From Pseudomonas antarctica (GTDB taxonomy: Bacteria > Pseudomonadota > Gammaproteobacteria > Pseudomonadales > Pseudomonadaceae): DNA of 64,000 nt. Location of the stretch: positions 372,001-436,000 of the forward strand of contig NZ_CP015600.1 of the NCBI RefSeq assembly GCF_001647715.1. Reading direction: 5' to 3'. Position numbers and translations under genes: made by a program. Below, one piece after another: positions 17,449 through 27,200 of the stretch (its first letter is position 1; each line of letters begins with the position of its first letter). The notes below the pieces were generated by a model. The model did no database searches. It was not told the DNA's origin and was given only the letters and a program-made list of their open reading frames with translations.

Positions 17449-18512
17449 GACAGAACTCCTGCGTTCAATACTTCAGCCGCGCGCTTCAGCAGTTTTTTAA
17501 CCGGGGCGGCAAGGCCCAGGCGCGGCGGGGTGGCGAGGTTATACCAGAGCCAGTCGGCCTCGGCCACGTGATGGGCGGATTCCTCGACCTGCACCAGCCA
17601 GGGTTCAATGGCCAGCTGGAAGTGGCTGAAGGTGTGGATCAGCCCCGGCAGTGCCTGTGGGTTGCCCAGCGCCAGTGAGTGCTGGTTGGCCAGGTGTTCC
17701 AGGTCTTCGAGGTCGTCCAGTTCCGGCAAACTCCACAAACCGCCCCAGAGGCCCGTGGACGGACGGCGGTAAAGCAGAATCGCACCCTCGGCATTGGCCA
17801 GCATCGGCATCAGCGTGCGCTTCTGCGGGATGGTTTTGCGCGGTTTGGGGATCGGGTAGCGCGTCTCCAGGCCGAGCATGTGGGCTTCACAGCCCTTTTC
17901 CAGTGGGCACAGCAGGCAGCTGGGCTTGCTGCGGGTGCAGAGCGTGGCGCCCATGTCCATCATCGCCTGGGTGTAGGCGTTGACGCGATCGTGTGGCGTG
18001 AAGCGCTCAGCGGTCGCCCAGAGCTGCTTGGCGACCTTGGGTTCGCCTGGGTAGCCCTCTTGCGCGGTAAAGCGCGCCAGCACGCGCTTGACGTTGCCGT
18101 CGAGGATCGGCGCACGCAGGCCCATGCTCAGGCTGGCGATCGCTCCGGCAGTGGACAGGCCGATCCCGGGCAATTCGGTGAGCTTCTCGACATCCCTTGG
18201 AAACTCGCCACCGTACTCGGCGACGACAATCCTGGCGGTCTTCTGCAGGTTGCGTGCGCGGGTGTAGTAACCCAGGCCGGTCCACAGGTGCAGCACTTCG
18301 TCTTCCGGCGCGGCAGCCAGCGCTTCGACCGTCGGCAACGAGGCCATGAAGCGGTCGAAGTAGTTGAGCACAGTGCTGACCTGAGTCTGTTGCAGCATGA
18401 TCTCCGAGACCCACACCCGGTAAGGCGTGATGCCCTGTTGCCAGGGCAGGTCATGGCGACCGTGGCGGTCGTACCAATCCAGCACCGCCTGTGAAAACTG
18501 CTCGTTTCTCAT
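17445..18512 (-). CDS. mutY: Adenine DNA glycosylase MutY
   Basis: This 355-residue enzyme removes adenine mispaired with 8-oxoguanine. It shows the helix-hairpin-helix [12 protein letters not shown], the catalytic aspartate in [12 protein letters not shown], and the Fe-S cluster cysteines C-x6-C-x2-C-x5-C in [20 protein letters not shown]. The C-terminal NUDIX-like 8-oxoG recognition domain follows (about 225-350). Length and order match the family. It overlaps the asmA-like gene upstream and yggX downstream by 4 bp each, forming a coupled operon. Confidence 0.96.
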   Translation of the reverse strand: MRNEQFSQAVLDWYDRHGRHDLPWQQGITPYRVWVSEIMLQQTQVSTVLNYFDRFMASLPTVEALAAAPEDEVLHLWTGLGYYTRARNLQKTARIVVAEYGGEFPRDVEKLTELPGIGLSTAGAIASLSMGLRAPILDGNVKRVLARFTAQEGYPGEPKVAKQLWATAERFTPHDRVNAYTQAMMDMGATLCTRSKPSCLLCPLEKGCEAHMLGLETRYPIPKPRKTIPQKRTLMPMLANAEGAILLYRRPSTGLWGGLWSLPELDDLEDLEHLANQHSLALGNPQALPGLIHTFSHFQLAIEPWLVQVEESAHHVAEADWLWYNLATPPRLGLAAPVKKLLKRAAEVLNAGVLS

Positions 18513-20725
18513 CGTTTGAACAGGCCCTTCAGAGCGTCTTTCAACTGTGGGTTGACCTTGTCGAGCTTCTCTTCAAGCTTTTCGCTTAGCTTGTTGCCAG
18601 CCGCTTTTATGGCGACCTGCGTCAAGCCATCCTTGTCCAGGCGGCAGGCCTTGGCGCCCAGTTCCAGCGGGCCGCGGCAGCGCAGCGGCACTTCAATGCC
18701 CTGGAAGTTGCTGCCGACCTGGCAGGCCGGGTCCGGCACGTCGCGCTGGTCGCCTTCGACAATGATGCCGACGCGGTAGTCCATGCCCAGCACGCGCAGG
18801 TCGACGTCACCGTTGCCGTTGACGGTCAGGCCGGGGATGCGCACTTTGAGGTCAGGGTTACTGGCCACGCCGTTACGGAAGGTCAGGTTGCCGCGCAGTT
18901 CCTGGAACGGCGTGTCCTTGCCCTGTGGCGTGGTGCTCAAGGTCTTGCGGTTGAGCAGGGCAATGCCGGTGCACAGTTGTTGTTCGATGTTGGCGTTGAG
19001 CAGCGCGCCGTTATTGATCACAAAACTGGCGGTGCCATTGAGGCTGTCGATCAGCGCCTTTTGGCTGTTGCCACGGCCGGTGAGGTTGCTGTCGAGGGTG
19101 ATTTGGCCTTTCACCGGCGGGGTTTGCCCCTGGGCTTGCAGGATGCGCTCAACCGGTACCTGTTTGATGTGGGTTTGCAGCGCCAACACCGGGATGTCCT
19201 GGCGCACATCGAGTGTGCCGTTGGCCTGGAAGGTGCCGTTGTAGAGGCCACCGCTCAGGGTGTCGAGCTTGAGCTGCCCATCGATGCCGGAGGCTTTGAG
19301 CCCTGCATTCTGGATCGGCAGCTTGCTCAGGGTCAGTTGGCCAAAGGCCAGGTCGGCGTTCACGTCCAGGGTGCGCAGGCGGGTCAATGGCAGCAGCTTG
19401 TCGGTGCTCCACGCGCCTTTGGTCGGAGCTTCCGGCAGCGGTGTGGTGCCACCAGCGGCCATGGCGCCGACTTCGCTGTTCTGTACTTCGGCCTGGCGTG
19501 CTGCGGTCGCCCCTTTGGCGGATTCGGACTTGGCCGGCAAGTAGTTGTCGGCGTTGAACGTGTCGCCCTTGAGCTGTACGCGCAGGGATTGCTTGGCGAA
19601 GTCATCTACCGCAATGCGACCGGTGAAGGTGCTGGCGTCGAGTTTCAGGTTCAAGTCTTCCAGGGCCACGCTGGTGGGCGAGCCCTTGAGACGGCTGACC
19701 AGTTCGACCTTGCTCAGGCTGCCCTCGGCCATGGCCGGCAGCGGATGGCCGACGCTGTCGAGGAACTTGGCCAGGTCAAACTGGGCAATGGACAAGGCGC
19801 CGCTGAGTTGCGGGGTTTTGTCCAGGTTGTTGACCTTCAGTTCGCCCAGGGCGCGCAGCTGGTTGGCGGAGAGTTTCAGGTTGGTCCATTCGGCGACGTT
19901 GGCCGCCAGGTCCACCAGTAATTGGCCCTGGGTGGAGAAGGTCACGGTCTTGCCTTGCAGCGGCTCGCCGGTGGCTTCGCCGCTGAGCTTCATGTCTTCG
20001 AACTGGTAGCGCTTGAGGGCGTTCTGGATGCGCAAGTTACCGTTGAGCTCGGTCTTGACGCGCAACAGCGGCTGGTTGCTGCCCAGGAAGGCGGTGAGCT
20101 TGAGCGGAATGCTCGCACCTTCGTGCACGGCGCCGGCGCTCAGCTGGATACTTTCGGCGCTGTACTGTTTGCCGGTCTGCTCATCGTTGTATTCAACGCG
20201 GGCGTTGTTGATGGTCAGGCTGTCGATGTCCAGGCGGATCGGCTTTGGCGGTTTTTCCGGTTCCGGTTCGGCCGGCGTTTGCACGGGGGCGGGAGCTGGC
20301 GCATCGGCGCTGGCGACAGGCACGTTCTTGCCGATGTCTTCCCAATTGCCATGGCCCTGCTTGTCGCGGTTGAGGCGCAGGTTCAGGCCTTCGACACGCA
20401 CATCGCTCATCTGCACTTCGCGGCGCAGCAGCGGCAGCACGCGCACCGACAGGCCGAGCATTTGCAGGTCGGCGAACGGTTGGGTGGGGTTGGTCAGGGT
20501 CGCCACGCTGGCTTCGTGCAGTTCCAGGCCTAGCCAGGGGAACAGGCTCCAGCCGATATCGCCATTGAGCGTCAGCTCGATGTGGGCCTTGTCGCGGGCA
20601 ATCTGGCGAATCTCGTCTTTGTAATCGTTGGGATCGAAGAGGTGGGTCAGGGCAAAGCCCAGGGCCACAATGATCAGCAACAGCCCGAGAAGTACCAGAC
20701 CCAGGATTTTGCCGAACGCTTTCAT
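18509..20725 (-). CDS. AsmA family protein
   Basis: This 738-residue envelope protein has one N-terminal membrane helix (GKILGLVLLGLLLIIVALGF) and a long periplasmic beta-rich region. The AsmA N-terminal segment DPNDYKDEIRQIARDK is clear, as is the C-terminal conserved region with GNGDVDLRVLGMDYRVG. A Pro/Ala/Glu linker lies near residues 145-165. AsmA-like proteins are thought to carry phospholipid across the periplasm or affect outer-membrane assembly. ATG 20725 follows AAGGACT. Its last bases overlap mutY. Confidence 0.9.
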   Translation of the reverse strand: MKAFGKILGLVLLGLLLIIVALGFALTHLFDPNDYKDEIRQIARDKAHIELTLNGDIGWSLFPWLGLELHEASVATLTNPTQPFADLQMLGLSVRVLPLLRREVQMSDVRVEGLNLRLNRDKQGHGNWEDIGKNVPVASADAPAPAPVQTPAEPEPEKPPKPIRLDIDSLTINNARVEYNDEQTGKQYSAESIQLSAGAVHEGASIPLKLTAFLGSNQPLLRVKTELNGNLRIQNALKRYQFEDMKLSGEATGEPLQGKTVTFSTQGQLLVDLAANVAEWTNLKLSANQLRALGELKVNNLDKTPQLSGALSIAQFDLAKFLDSVGHPLPAMAEGSLSKVELVSRLKGSPTSVALEDLNLKLDASTFTGRIAVDDFAKQSLRVQLKGDTFNADNYLPAKSESAKGATAARQAEVQNSEVGAMAAGGTTPLPEAPTKGAWSTDKLLPLTRLRTLDVNADLAFGQLTLSKLPIQNAGLKASGIDGQLKLDTLSGGLYNGTFQANGTLDVRQDIPVLALQTHIKQVPVERILQAQGQTPPVKGQITLDSNLTGRGNSQKALIDSLNGTASFVINNGALLNANIEQQLCTGIALLNRKTLSTTPQGKDTPFQELRGNLTFRNGVASNPDLKVRIPGLTVNGNGDVDLRVLGMDYRVGIIVEGDQRDVPDPACQVGSNFQGIEVPLRCRGPLELGAKACRLDKDGLTQVAIKAAGNKLSEKLEEKLDKVNPQLKDALKGLFKR

Positions 20726-21051
20726 GGGCGAGTCCTTGTATGTCGATTTCAAAATTTAGCCGCAGAGTATAACGCCCGAAGGCTTACGTCAGTTCACGCA
20801 TCGTTACATTGTATCTGGCGTCGGCAAAATCGGATTTTGTCGCTGAACAGACCAGATCGCGTGAAAAAGGTGATGTCAGTTTGGTTTTTCTGTCATCCAC
20901 TGGTGCTAATCTTCGTAGGTTCGTCTGTCGTCTGCGACACAGCGTCGCGCTCAAAAGGAGCTTTACTCAACAACAACGGCCAACGCTCTGCGTGCAAGGC
21001 CGAGGGAGAGAGCGCCTGACGGACACATACTAATAACTGGGGGAAACACCA
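20726..21051. other. Divergent region between asmA-like and MFS genes
   Basis: This 326-bp gap holds promoters for both directions, but I cannot place them with confidence. An inverted-repeat-like run CGTCTGCGACACAGCGTCGC sits near 20930-20950. A strong GGGGGAA ribosome-binding site precedes the MFS start. No RNA gene is recognised. Confidence 0.4.
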
Positions 21052-22713
21052 ATGAGCACTAGCACTGCGGCGAGCAGTCATGCCGCACAGCCTGCGTTCC
21101 TGTCCAAGGAACGCATTATCGCCAAGCCGGGGTTCAACCGCTGGCTGGTTCCACCGGCCGCCCTGGCCATCCACCTGTGCATCGGTATGGCCTACGGGTT
21201 CTCGGTGTTCTGGCTGCCACTGTCCAAGGCGCTGGGTATCACCGCACCGGTCGCCTGTGCGCCGGACATGAGTTTCATCGCGCAAGTCTTCTCTTCCCAA
21301 TGCGACTGGCCCATCTCCATGCTGGGCTGGATCTACACCCTGTTCTTCATCTTCCTGGGCTGCTCGGCAGCGATCTGGGGCGGTTGGCTTGAGCATGCCG
21401 GGCCACGCAAGGCCGGCGTTGTTTCGGCGCTGTGCTGGTGCGGCGGCCTGCTGATCTCGGCGTTGGGTGTCTACACCCACCAGATCTGGCTGATGTGGAT
21501 CGGCTCCGGCGTGATTGGCGGTATCGGTCTGGGCCTGGGCTATATCTCGCCTGTATCGACCCTGATCAAGTGGTTCCCGGACAAGCGCGGCATGGCCACC
21601 GGCATGGCGATCATGGGCTTCGGCGGCGGAGCGATGGTGGGTGCCCCGTTGGCCGCAGCGCTGATGGGCCACTTTGCTTCGCCAACCAGCGTGGGCGTGT
21701 GGCAGAGCTTCGTGGTCATGGCTGCGATCTACTTCGTGTTCATGATCGGCGGCGCATTGTCGTATCGCGTTCCGCCAACCGGCTGGAAGCCTGAGGGCTG
21801 GACTGCCCCGGCGAAAAAGGCCAGCAATGCGATGATTACCCATCGTCACGTTCACGTGAGTGTGGCGTGGAAAACCCCGCAATTCCGTTTGGTATGGCTG
21901 GTGCTGTGCCTGAACGTGTCTGCCGGTATCGGTATTCTCGGCATGGCTTCGCCACTGCTTCAGGAAGTGTTCGGTGGCAAGTTGTTGGGCAATGGGCTGA
22001 CGTTCGGTCAGCTGGATGCCGGGCAGTTGGCGTCGATCGCCGCCATCGCTGCGGGTTTTACCGGTTTGTTGAGCCTGTTCAACATTGGTGGCCGGTTCTT
22101 CTGGGCGTCGTTCTCCGACTACCTGGGCCGTAAAAATACCTACTTCGTGTTCTTCGCCCTGGGCTTTGCCCTGTACGCGCTGATTCCGAACCTCGGTCAC
22201 CTGGGCAACGTAGCGCTATTCGTGGCAGCGTTCTGCATCATCCTGTCGATGTACGGCGGTGGTTTTGCGACCGTCCCGGCTTACCTGGCCGACCTGTTCG
22301 GCACCCAGATGGTCGGTGCGATCCACGGTCGTCTGCTGACCGCATGGGCTGCGGCGGGCGTGTTGGGCCCGGTGCTGGTGAACTACCTGCGTGAGTATCA
22401 GCTGAGCATCGGCGTTGAACGCGCTGCTGCCTACGACATCACCTTGTACATCCTCGCGGGCCTGTTGGTGCTGGGTTTCATCTGCAACCTGCTGGTGCGC
22501 CCGGTGGCCGACAAGTACTTCATGACTGACGCAGAGCTGGCGGCCGAACAGGCGCTGGGCCATGACAAAGGGGCTGACGCCAGCACTTCGCTGGAGTGGA
22601 AAGCGTCGTCTGGCAGCGTGCCGCTAGCAGTTGCGGCGTGGTTGGTCGTGGGTGTTCCGTTGGCGTGGGGTGTGTGGGTGACCCTGCAAAAGACGGCGGT
22701 ACTGTTCCACTGA
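21052..22713 (+). CDS. OFA (oxalate/formate antiporter-like) MFS transporter
   Basis: This 553-residue inner-membrane protein has 12 or more hydrophobic segments. The features are those of the OFA subfamily of the major facilitator superfamily: an N-terminal segment GFNRWLVPPAALAIHLCIGM, the loop WLEHAGPRKAGVVSAL, the GFGGGAMVGAPLAAALMGHF segment, and a large cytosolic loop near 240-275. A C-terminal extra helix (PLAVAAWLVVGVPLAWGVWV) makes it longer than most. Substrates in this group are small carboxylates; which one is not shown. It is convergent with the next gene. Confidence 0.88.
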   Translation: MSTSTAASSHAAQPAFLSKERIIAKPGFNRWLVPPAALAIHLCIGMAYGFSVFWLPLSKALGITAPVACAPDMSFIAQVFSSQCDWPISMLGWIYTLFFIFLGCSAAIWGGWLEHAGPRKAGVVSALCWCGGLLISALGVYTHQIWLMWIGSGVIGGIGLGLGYISPVSTLIKWFPDKRGMATGMAIMGFGGGAMVGAPLAAALMGHFASPTSVGVWQSFVVMAAIYFVFMIGGALSYRVPPTGWKPEGWTAPAKKASNAMITHRHVHVSVAWKTPQFRLVWLVLCLNVSAGIGILGMASPLLQEVFGGKLLGNGLTFGQLDAGQLASIAAIAAGFTGLLSLFNIGGRFFWASFSDYLGRKNTYFVFFALGFALYALIPNLGHLGNVALFVAAFCIILSMYGGGFATVPAYLADLFGTQMVGAIHGRLLTAWAAAGVLGPVLVNYLREYQLSIGVERAAAYDITLYILAGLLVLGFICNLLVRPVADKYFMTDAELAAEQALGHDKGADASTSLEWKASSGSVPLAVAAWLVVGVPLAWGVWVTLQKTAVLFH

Positions 22714-22763
22714 TAGCCGGTTTCCCGGTGCCCTCTCATGCAAGGTGAGTGGGCGTCGGGCAA

Positions 22764-24104
22764 CTAGTCCTGCTTCTTGTCAGGCAAGGTCCTGGCTGAA
22801 GCGCCGCGCCATGGAATGCGTTGAAACCATGGGCGCGGCACCGGATGAACAATCACCCGCAAGGCACGTGCATAGTCCATGACCAGGCCGGGTGTCCACG
22901 CCATGGTCATGGCGCGCTTGCGTACTTGCGCGGCAATCCACAACTCAGGCATGAGCAAGGTCTGCAGGACCGAGCGCCAGCGCCGGGACCGTTCCGACAA
23001 CACGCCATCCATCGATGCTTCCAACGCAAAGGCCACGCTGCTGGAACAGTTGCGGTAGGTCAGGTTGTAGGTGGCCTGTTGGCGATAGTTATTCGAGAAC
23101 TCGATCAGCGCTTTGCGGCTGTACTGGTGAAAAATAATCTTGCGGTCCGAGTCGCACCAGTTGGCCACTTCAGTGGCGTAGTCCGGCTGGAATGTGCCTG
23201 GCACGTCGTTATTGCGCGTGGCCTTGAGGATGCGGAAAAACTCCGCCGGTGAGCGATCGATGTCCGCGACCGGGTACAGGCTCAGGTACACCGAGGGCGA
23301 CAGCTCAATCGCTGCGTGCCCGGTTGAAATCACGCCTTGTGCATCCACCGCCGCAATGTAGCGATTGATGATCGGGCGAGGAATTGTCGTTGCGCCGGCG
23401 GTGCCTTCCGGCGTCCAGATATGCACGATCAATGGGTCCTGCAAGTCAGGCTCTTGCTCCAGGCGCGGCTCCAGCGGTTTTTGCGGTGGCAGCTTCTTGA
23501 AGTCTGACAGTAAATCCCTTGGTACAAGCAGCTCAAACGTTGAAGTGCCGTTGCGCAATCGCCTCACGCGATTCGCAATGCGCACCGTGTTGAAGCCGCT
23601 GACGATCATCAATGCACCGAGGAAAAACGACACCGTTGCACTGAGGGCGATGGGATAAGGACTGACCAGCAACCCCGCGAACGCCAGCTGAGCGCCGCCG
23701 CTGATCAACGACGATCGCCAGTGCGGGAACCTGACGACCCAGGCCGAGCTAATGGTCAGCAAGCCGATCACGAAGTAGGTCAGGCCAAAGATGATCGCCA
23801 GCAACAGGTGGCTATAGACATTGTTCGCGAGAATCAACACGGCGACGAAGAAGAAAATGCCACCCTTGAAATACAGCACGGCCCGCTGAGCGCCTACGCC
23901 GCTGGCAGCCACGCTGAGGGTGACAATGCTTTCCAGCAGCAACATCAAACCGAATGCGCGCATCGGAAAGTACAGTGCACCGTCCAGGCCGTCGTACATC
24001 ACGCCCAGGCCCAGCGAGCCCCACAGGATACCCACCAGGCCGAGAATCCAGAATTTGGATCGCACGAACTCAACGCCGAACAGCAGTAAAGCAATCTGAA
24101 TCAT
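22764..24104 (-). CDS. HdeD-like membrane domain fused to a permuted NlpC/P60-like domain
   Basis: This 446-residue protein has two parts. Residues ~15-175 form about six hydrophobic segments resembling HdeD/DUF308 acid-resistance membrane proteins. Residues ~220-400 are soluble and contain STGHAAIEL (His263) followed about 90 residues later by TYRNCSSSVAFAL (Cys353). The order His then Asn-Cys is that of circularly permuted papain-fold enzymes (LRAT/YiiX/DUF4105-like), which are peptidases, amidases or acyltransferases. A membrane-tethered lipid- or peptide-modifying enzyme is my inference. It follows the MASE1-PAS gene by 43 bp on the same strand and is probably co-transcribed with it. Confidence 0.7.
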   Translation of the reverse strand: MIQIALLLFGVEFVRSKFWILGLVGILWGSLGLGVMYDGLDGALYFPMRAFGLMLLLESIVTLSVAASGVGAQRAVLYFKGGIFFFVAVLILANNVYSHLLLAIIFGLTYFVIGLLTISSAWVVRFPHWRSSLISGGAQLAFAGLLVSPYPIALSATVSFFLGALMIVSGFNTVRIANRVRRLRNGTSTFELLVPRDLLSDFKKLPPQKPLEPRLEQEPDLQDPLIVHIWTPEGTAGATTIPRPIINRYIAAVDAQGVISTGHAAIELSPSVYLSLYPVADIDRSPAEFFRILKATRNNDVPGTFQPDYATEVANWCDSDRKIIFHQYSRKALIEFSNNYRQQATYNLTYRNCSSSVAFALEASMDGVLSERSRRWRSVLQTLLMPELWIAAQVRKRAMTMAWTPGLVMDYARALRVIVHPVPRPWFQRIPWRGASARTLPDKKQD

Positions 24105-24147
24105 TAAGTACCCCTACAGGGAAAAGCAGGCTGTCACAGGCGAAGGT

Positions 24148-25404
24148 TCAGGAGTAGCGGCCGCTTTGCCAGTTGCCGACAATCACTTGGCCATGGGCAT
24201 CACGCAGGGCGCCGGGGCTTTGGTCATACAGGGTCAGCCATTCACCATTGCCCTTGTCGATGCGAAAGGCCAATGACGCGGCGCGGGTATGGGTTTCCGG
24301 CGACCAGTGGCGTTTGAGTCTGTCGCGGTCCTCTGGGTGTACACGCTCCAGGACCTGCTGCACGGTGCGCAGGGGCTGGGCACTCACGTCCAGCAGCGTT
24401 TCAAGGTTGTCGTCCCAGAGAATTTCCCCGGTTCCCGGGTGCAGTTGGTACATCACACCGCTGCCCGCCAAGCGCCCGGTTTCCAGGTCATAAGGTTGAG
24501 CGGATTGCCTCATCAAGCGTATTACCAACACCAGTAATGCCGTGATGGACAGGTAGCTTTGCGCAAGCAGCAAGGGCTCGCCTTCCAGCAGGCCGTGCAC
24601 ATAAAACGGCCCGGTCTTCTGGTCGGTGAAATTGACCACGATACCGCCCAGCACCAGTAGCGCGATCGAGCCGCCAGGGCTGCGCCACGTTATGCAAACG
24701 GCGAGCGTAAGGGCGATGGGCAGGCAGGCCAGGATGAAATACGCCGCTGCGCCCGCGTCGGAGCCCAGCCTGTTGATGAGCCAGAGCGGGGACGCCCCGA
24801 AAACGTACCAGGTGTTCAATGCCAGCAGCAGCAACCATACCCCGCCGGCCAGTCTCGTGCGCGTGCGCGCAGGAAAGTCGCGCAGGTTGCTGTTCAGTAC
24901 ATTCATCACCACGACGGTTGAGAAGAACACGCCGCTCATGCCGGACATCCAGTTGGTCATGAACGTGTGCGGTGATACTTCCCCGGCCAGCATCAGCCAG
25001 CCTTTCCTGATCAATGCCAGGACGCAGCAAACGCCCACGGTTGCCAGCAACCACAGCAAAATGGCATGCAGTTCGTCGCCGCGCCGAGCGAAGCGCCGAA
25101 CCAGCCAGGCAATCGTAACAGAGCCTGCCAGTGCCATCGCTGAAAGCGCCACGGCGGCCGGCAGATGTTGCCAGCCATGCTCATCCAGCAGCACCCGTGC
25201 GACCAGAAACACCGCAAACAACATCGGCCAGTGAGCGCGTCGCGAGCTGAGGAACGCCGACACGGAAATACCCGCCGGGAACCAGATAATCGCCATCTGC
25301 GAGACGGGATCTTCAAAGGCCAGCGACATGACGCCGGTCACGTAGTAGGTCACCGCCCACAGGAGGAGGACGCCGCTGCGCTGTAAGACTGTCGGTATCG
25401 TCAT
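24148..25404 (-). CDS. MASE1 membrane sensor with PAS domain, no output domain
   Basis: This 418-residue protein has an N-terminal MASE1-type membrane sensor of about eight hydrophobic segments (residues ~8-300, with AIIWFPAGISVSAFLSSRRA typical of MASE1). It ends in a short PAS-like domain: SGVMYQLHPGTGEILWDD, the VHPEDRDRLKRHW motif, then LYDQSPGALRDAHGQVIVG. Usual MASE1 proteins continue into GGDEF, EAL or histidine-kinase domains; this one stops after PAS. It could signal through a partner, possibly the co-transcribed HdeD-NlpC/P60 protein. It is divergent from hisB with 220 bp between. Confidence 0.78.
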   Translation of the reverse strand: MTIPTVLQRSGVLLLWAVTYYVTGVMSLAFEDPVSQMAIIWFPAGISVSAFLSSRRAHWPMLFAVFLVARVLLDEHGWQHLPAAVALSAMALAGSVTIAWLVRRFARRGDELHAILLWLLATVGVCCVLALIRKGWLMLAGEVSPHTFMTNWMSGMSGVFFSTVVVMNVLNSNLRDFPARTRTRLAGGVWLLLLALNTWYVFGASPLWLINRLGSDAGAAAYFILACLPIALTLAVCITWRSPGGSIALLVLGGIVVNFTDQKTGPFYVHGLLEGEPLLLAQSYLSITALLVLVIRLMRQSAQPYDLETGRLAGSGVMYQLHPGTGEILWDDNLETLLDVSAQPLRTVQQVLERVHPEDRDRLKRHWSPETHTRAASLAFRIDKGNGEWLTLYDQSPGALRDAHGQVIVGNWQSGRYS

Positions 25405-25580
25405 TGTTGAATATTCATTAGGTTTTAAACATTGCGCTCATATTACCGCGAAGCCGCCGGGGGCATCGGGTAAATGCGCTGAGCGCACCATCCTGGGGCG
25501 GTCACTTGTATGCACATGTCTATCCTCGACACTCCATCAGTCTTATGCCCTTCGATGTTTCTGTTTGGCGCCCGCGCCCC

Positions 25581-25586
25581 TATAAT
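25581..25586 (+). promoter_or_regulatory. Candidate -10 box of the hisB operon
   Basis: TATAAT lies 39 bp before the hisB start. The matching -35 position (TTTCTG) is poor, so an activator or another start site may be used. Confidence 0.4.
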
Positions 25587-25624
25587 GGCTGCCTTTTTCG
25601 CCCAATGATTTTGCGGAGCTGGTG

Positions 25625-26218
25625 ATGGCCGAACGTAAGGCGTCCGTCGAGCGCGACACTCTGGAAACCCAGATCAAAGCCTCGATTAACCTGGATGGCA
25701 CCGGAAAGGCCCGATTTGATATCGGTGTACCTTTTCTTGAGCACATGCTGGACCAGATCGCCCGTCATGGGCTGATCGACCTGGATATCGTCAGCAAGGG
25801 CGACCTGCATATCGACGACCACCACACGGTGGAAGACGTAGGCATCACCCTCGGCCAGGCGTTTGCCAAGGCCATCGGCGACAAAAAAGGCATCCGTCGC
25901 TACGGCCACGCCTATGTCCCGCTGGACGAAGCGCTGTCGCGTGTGGTCATCGACTTCTCCGGCCGCCCAGGCCTGCAGATGCACGTGCCCTACACCCGCG
26001 CCACCGTGGGCGGCTTCGACGTCGACCTGTTCCAGGAATTCTTCCAGGGCTTCGTCAACCACGCACTGGTCAGCCTGCACATCGACAACCTGCGCGGCAC
26101 CAACACCCACCACCAGATCGAAACCGTGTTCAAGGCTTTCGGCCGCGCGCTGCGCATGGCTGTAGAGCTCGATGACCGCATGGCCGGTCAGATGCCCTCG
26201 ACCAAAGGCGTTCTGTAA
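25625..26218 (+). CDS. hisB: Imidazoleglycerol-phosphate dehydratase
   Basis: This 197-residue monofunctional HisB catalyses the dehydration of imidazole-glycerol phosphate to imidazole-acetol phosphate in histidine synthesis. The metal-binding histidine motifs are present: [31 protein letters not shown], and the second half [16 protein letters not shown] and [15 protein letters not shown]. It lacks the phosphatase domain found in the E. coli enzyme. ATG 25625 follows GGAG; a GTG just before is less likely. It is the first gene of the hisB-hisH-DUF2164-hisA-hisF group and overlaps hisH as TAATG. Confidence 0.97.
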   Translation: MAERKASVERDTLETQIKASINLDGTGKARFDIGVPFLEHMLDQIARHGLIDLDIVSKGDLHIDDHHTVEDVGITLGQAFAKAIGDKKGIRRYGHAYVPLDEALSRVVIDFSGRPGLQMHVPYTRATVGGFDVDLFQEFFQGFVNHALVSLHIDNLRGTNTHHQIETVFKAFGRALRMAVELDDRMAGQMPSTKGVL

Positions 26219-26856
26219 TGCAGACGGTCGCGGTTATCGACTACGGCATGGGTAACCTGCACTCGGTGGCCAAGGCCCTCGAGCACGTAGGTGCCGGCAA
26301 GGTGCTGATCACCAGCGATGCCAGCGTGATTCGCGAAGCCGACCGGGTGGTGTTTCCGGGCGTCGGCGCGATTCGCGATTGCATGGCCGAGATCCGCCGC
26401 CTGGGCTTTGACAGCCTGGTGCGCGAAGTCAGCCAGGACCGCCCGTTCCTCGGCATCTGCGTGGGCATGCAAGCCCTGCTCGACAGCAGTGAAGAGAACG
26501 GCGGCGTTGACTGCATCGGCCTGTTTCCCGGCCAGGTGAAGTTCTTCGGCAAAGACCTGCATGAAGACGGCGAGCATTTGAAAGTCCCGCACATGGGCTG
26601 GAACGAAGTGCGCCGCACCGTGGACCACCCGCTGTGGCACGAAATCCCGGACATGGCGCGTTTTTACTTTGTGCACAGTTACTACATCGCCGCCGGTAAC
26701 CCGCGCCAGGTGGTGGGTGGCGGGCACTACGGCGTCGACTTCGCCGCGGCGCTGGCCGAAGGTTCGCGCTTTGCCGTGCAGTTCCACCCGGAGAAGAGCC
26801 ATACCCATGGCCTGCAATTGCTGCAGAACTTCGCCGCGTGGGATGGCCGCTGGTAA
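26218..26856 (+). CDS. hisH: Imidazole glycerol phosphate synthase, glutaminase subunit
   Basis: This 212-residue class I glutamine amidotransferase supplies ammonia to HisF. It shows [11 protein letters not shown], the nucleophile motif [17 protein letters not shown] with the catalytic cysteine, and the late [18 protein letters not shown] with the His-Glu of the triad. Its start overlaps the hisB stop. It ends directly at the start of a small DUF2164 gene. HisF is encoded about 1.2 kb downstream. Confidence 0.97.
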   Translation: MQTVAVIDYGMGNLHSVAKALEHVGAGKVLITSDASVIREADRVVFPGVGAIRDCMAEIRRLGFDSLVREVSQDRPFLGICVGMQALLDSSEENGGVDCIGLFPGQVKFFGKDLHEDGEHLKVPHMGWNEVRRTVDHPLWHEIPDMARFYFVHSYYIAAGNPRQVVGGGHYGVDFAAALAEGSRFAVQFHPEKSHTHGLQLLQNFAAWDGRW

Positions 26857-27117
26857 ATGGCCAAGCAGCCCAAGGTGCCGATCTTGAACCTCACGCCCGA
26901 GCAGGAGCGTGAGGCTACCTTCAAGATCAAGCGTTTCATGGAGGACCGTTTCGAGCTCAAGCTGGGCTCGTTCGAGGTCGCCGAGCTTCTTGAACTGTTC
27001 ACCACCGAAGTTGCGCCGCACTATTACAACAGGGCGATTTTCGACACGCAGACGCTCCTTAAAGAAAGGTTCGAAAGCATCGAAAGCGACCTGTGGGCTT
27101 TAGAAAAAAGCAGCTGA
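26857..27117 (+). CDS. DUF2164 family protein
   Basis: This 86-residue protein is recognised as DUF2164 by its pattern: LTPEQEREATFKIKRFMEDR, the ELLELFTTEVAPHYYNRAIF core and a C-terminal helix. The start ATG follows the hisH stop with no gap, so it is translated from the his message. No function is known. The insertion of this gene between hisH and hisA occurs in pseudomonads. It may act in the pathway or simply ride the operon. Confidence 0.85.
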   Translation: MAKQPKVPILNLTPEQEREATFKIKRFMEDRFELKLGSFEVAELLELFTTEVAPHYYNRAIFDTQTLLKERFESIESDLWALEKSS

Positions 27118-27118
27118 A

Positions 27119-27182
27119 AGCCTCAAGCTGCAAGACTTAATACGCGTGCTTGCTTGCAGCTTATAGCTCGCAGCTTGCAGCT
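27119..27182. repeat. Palindromic repeat before hisA
   Basis: Elements AAGCTGCAAG, CTTGCAGCTT and a further imperfect copy form overlapping inverted repeats in the 83-bp gap before hisA. They share sequence with the repeat that follows hisA, so they belong to one repeat family. Confidence 0.6.
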
Positions 27183-27200
27183 CTTTGACGAAGGAAAAGC

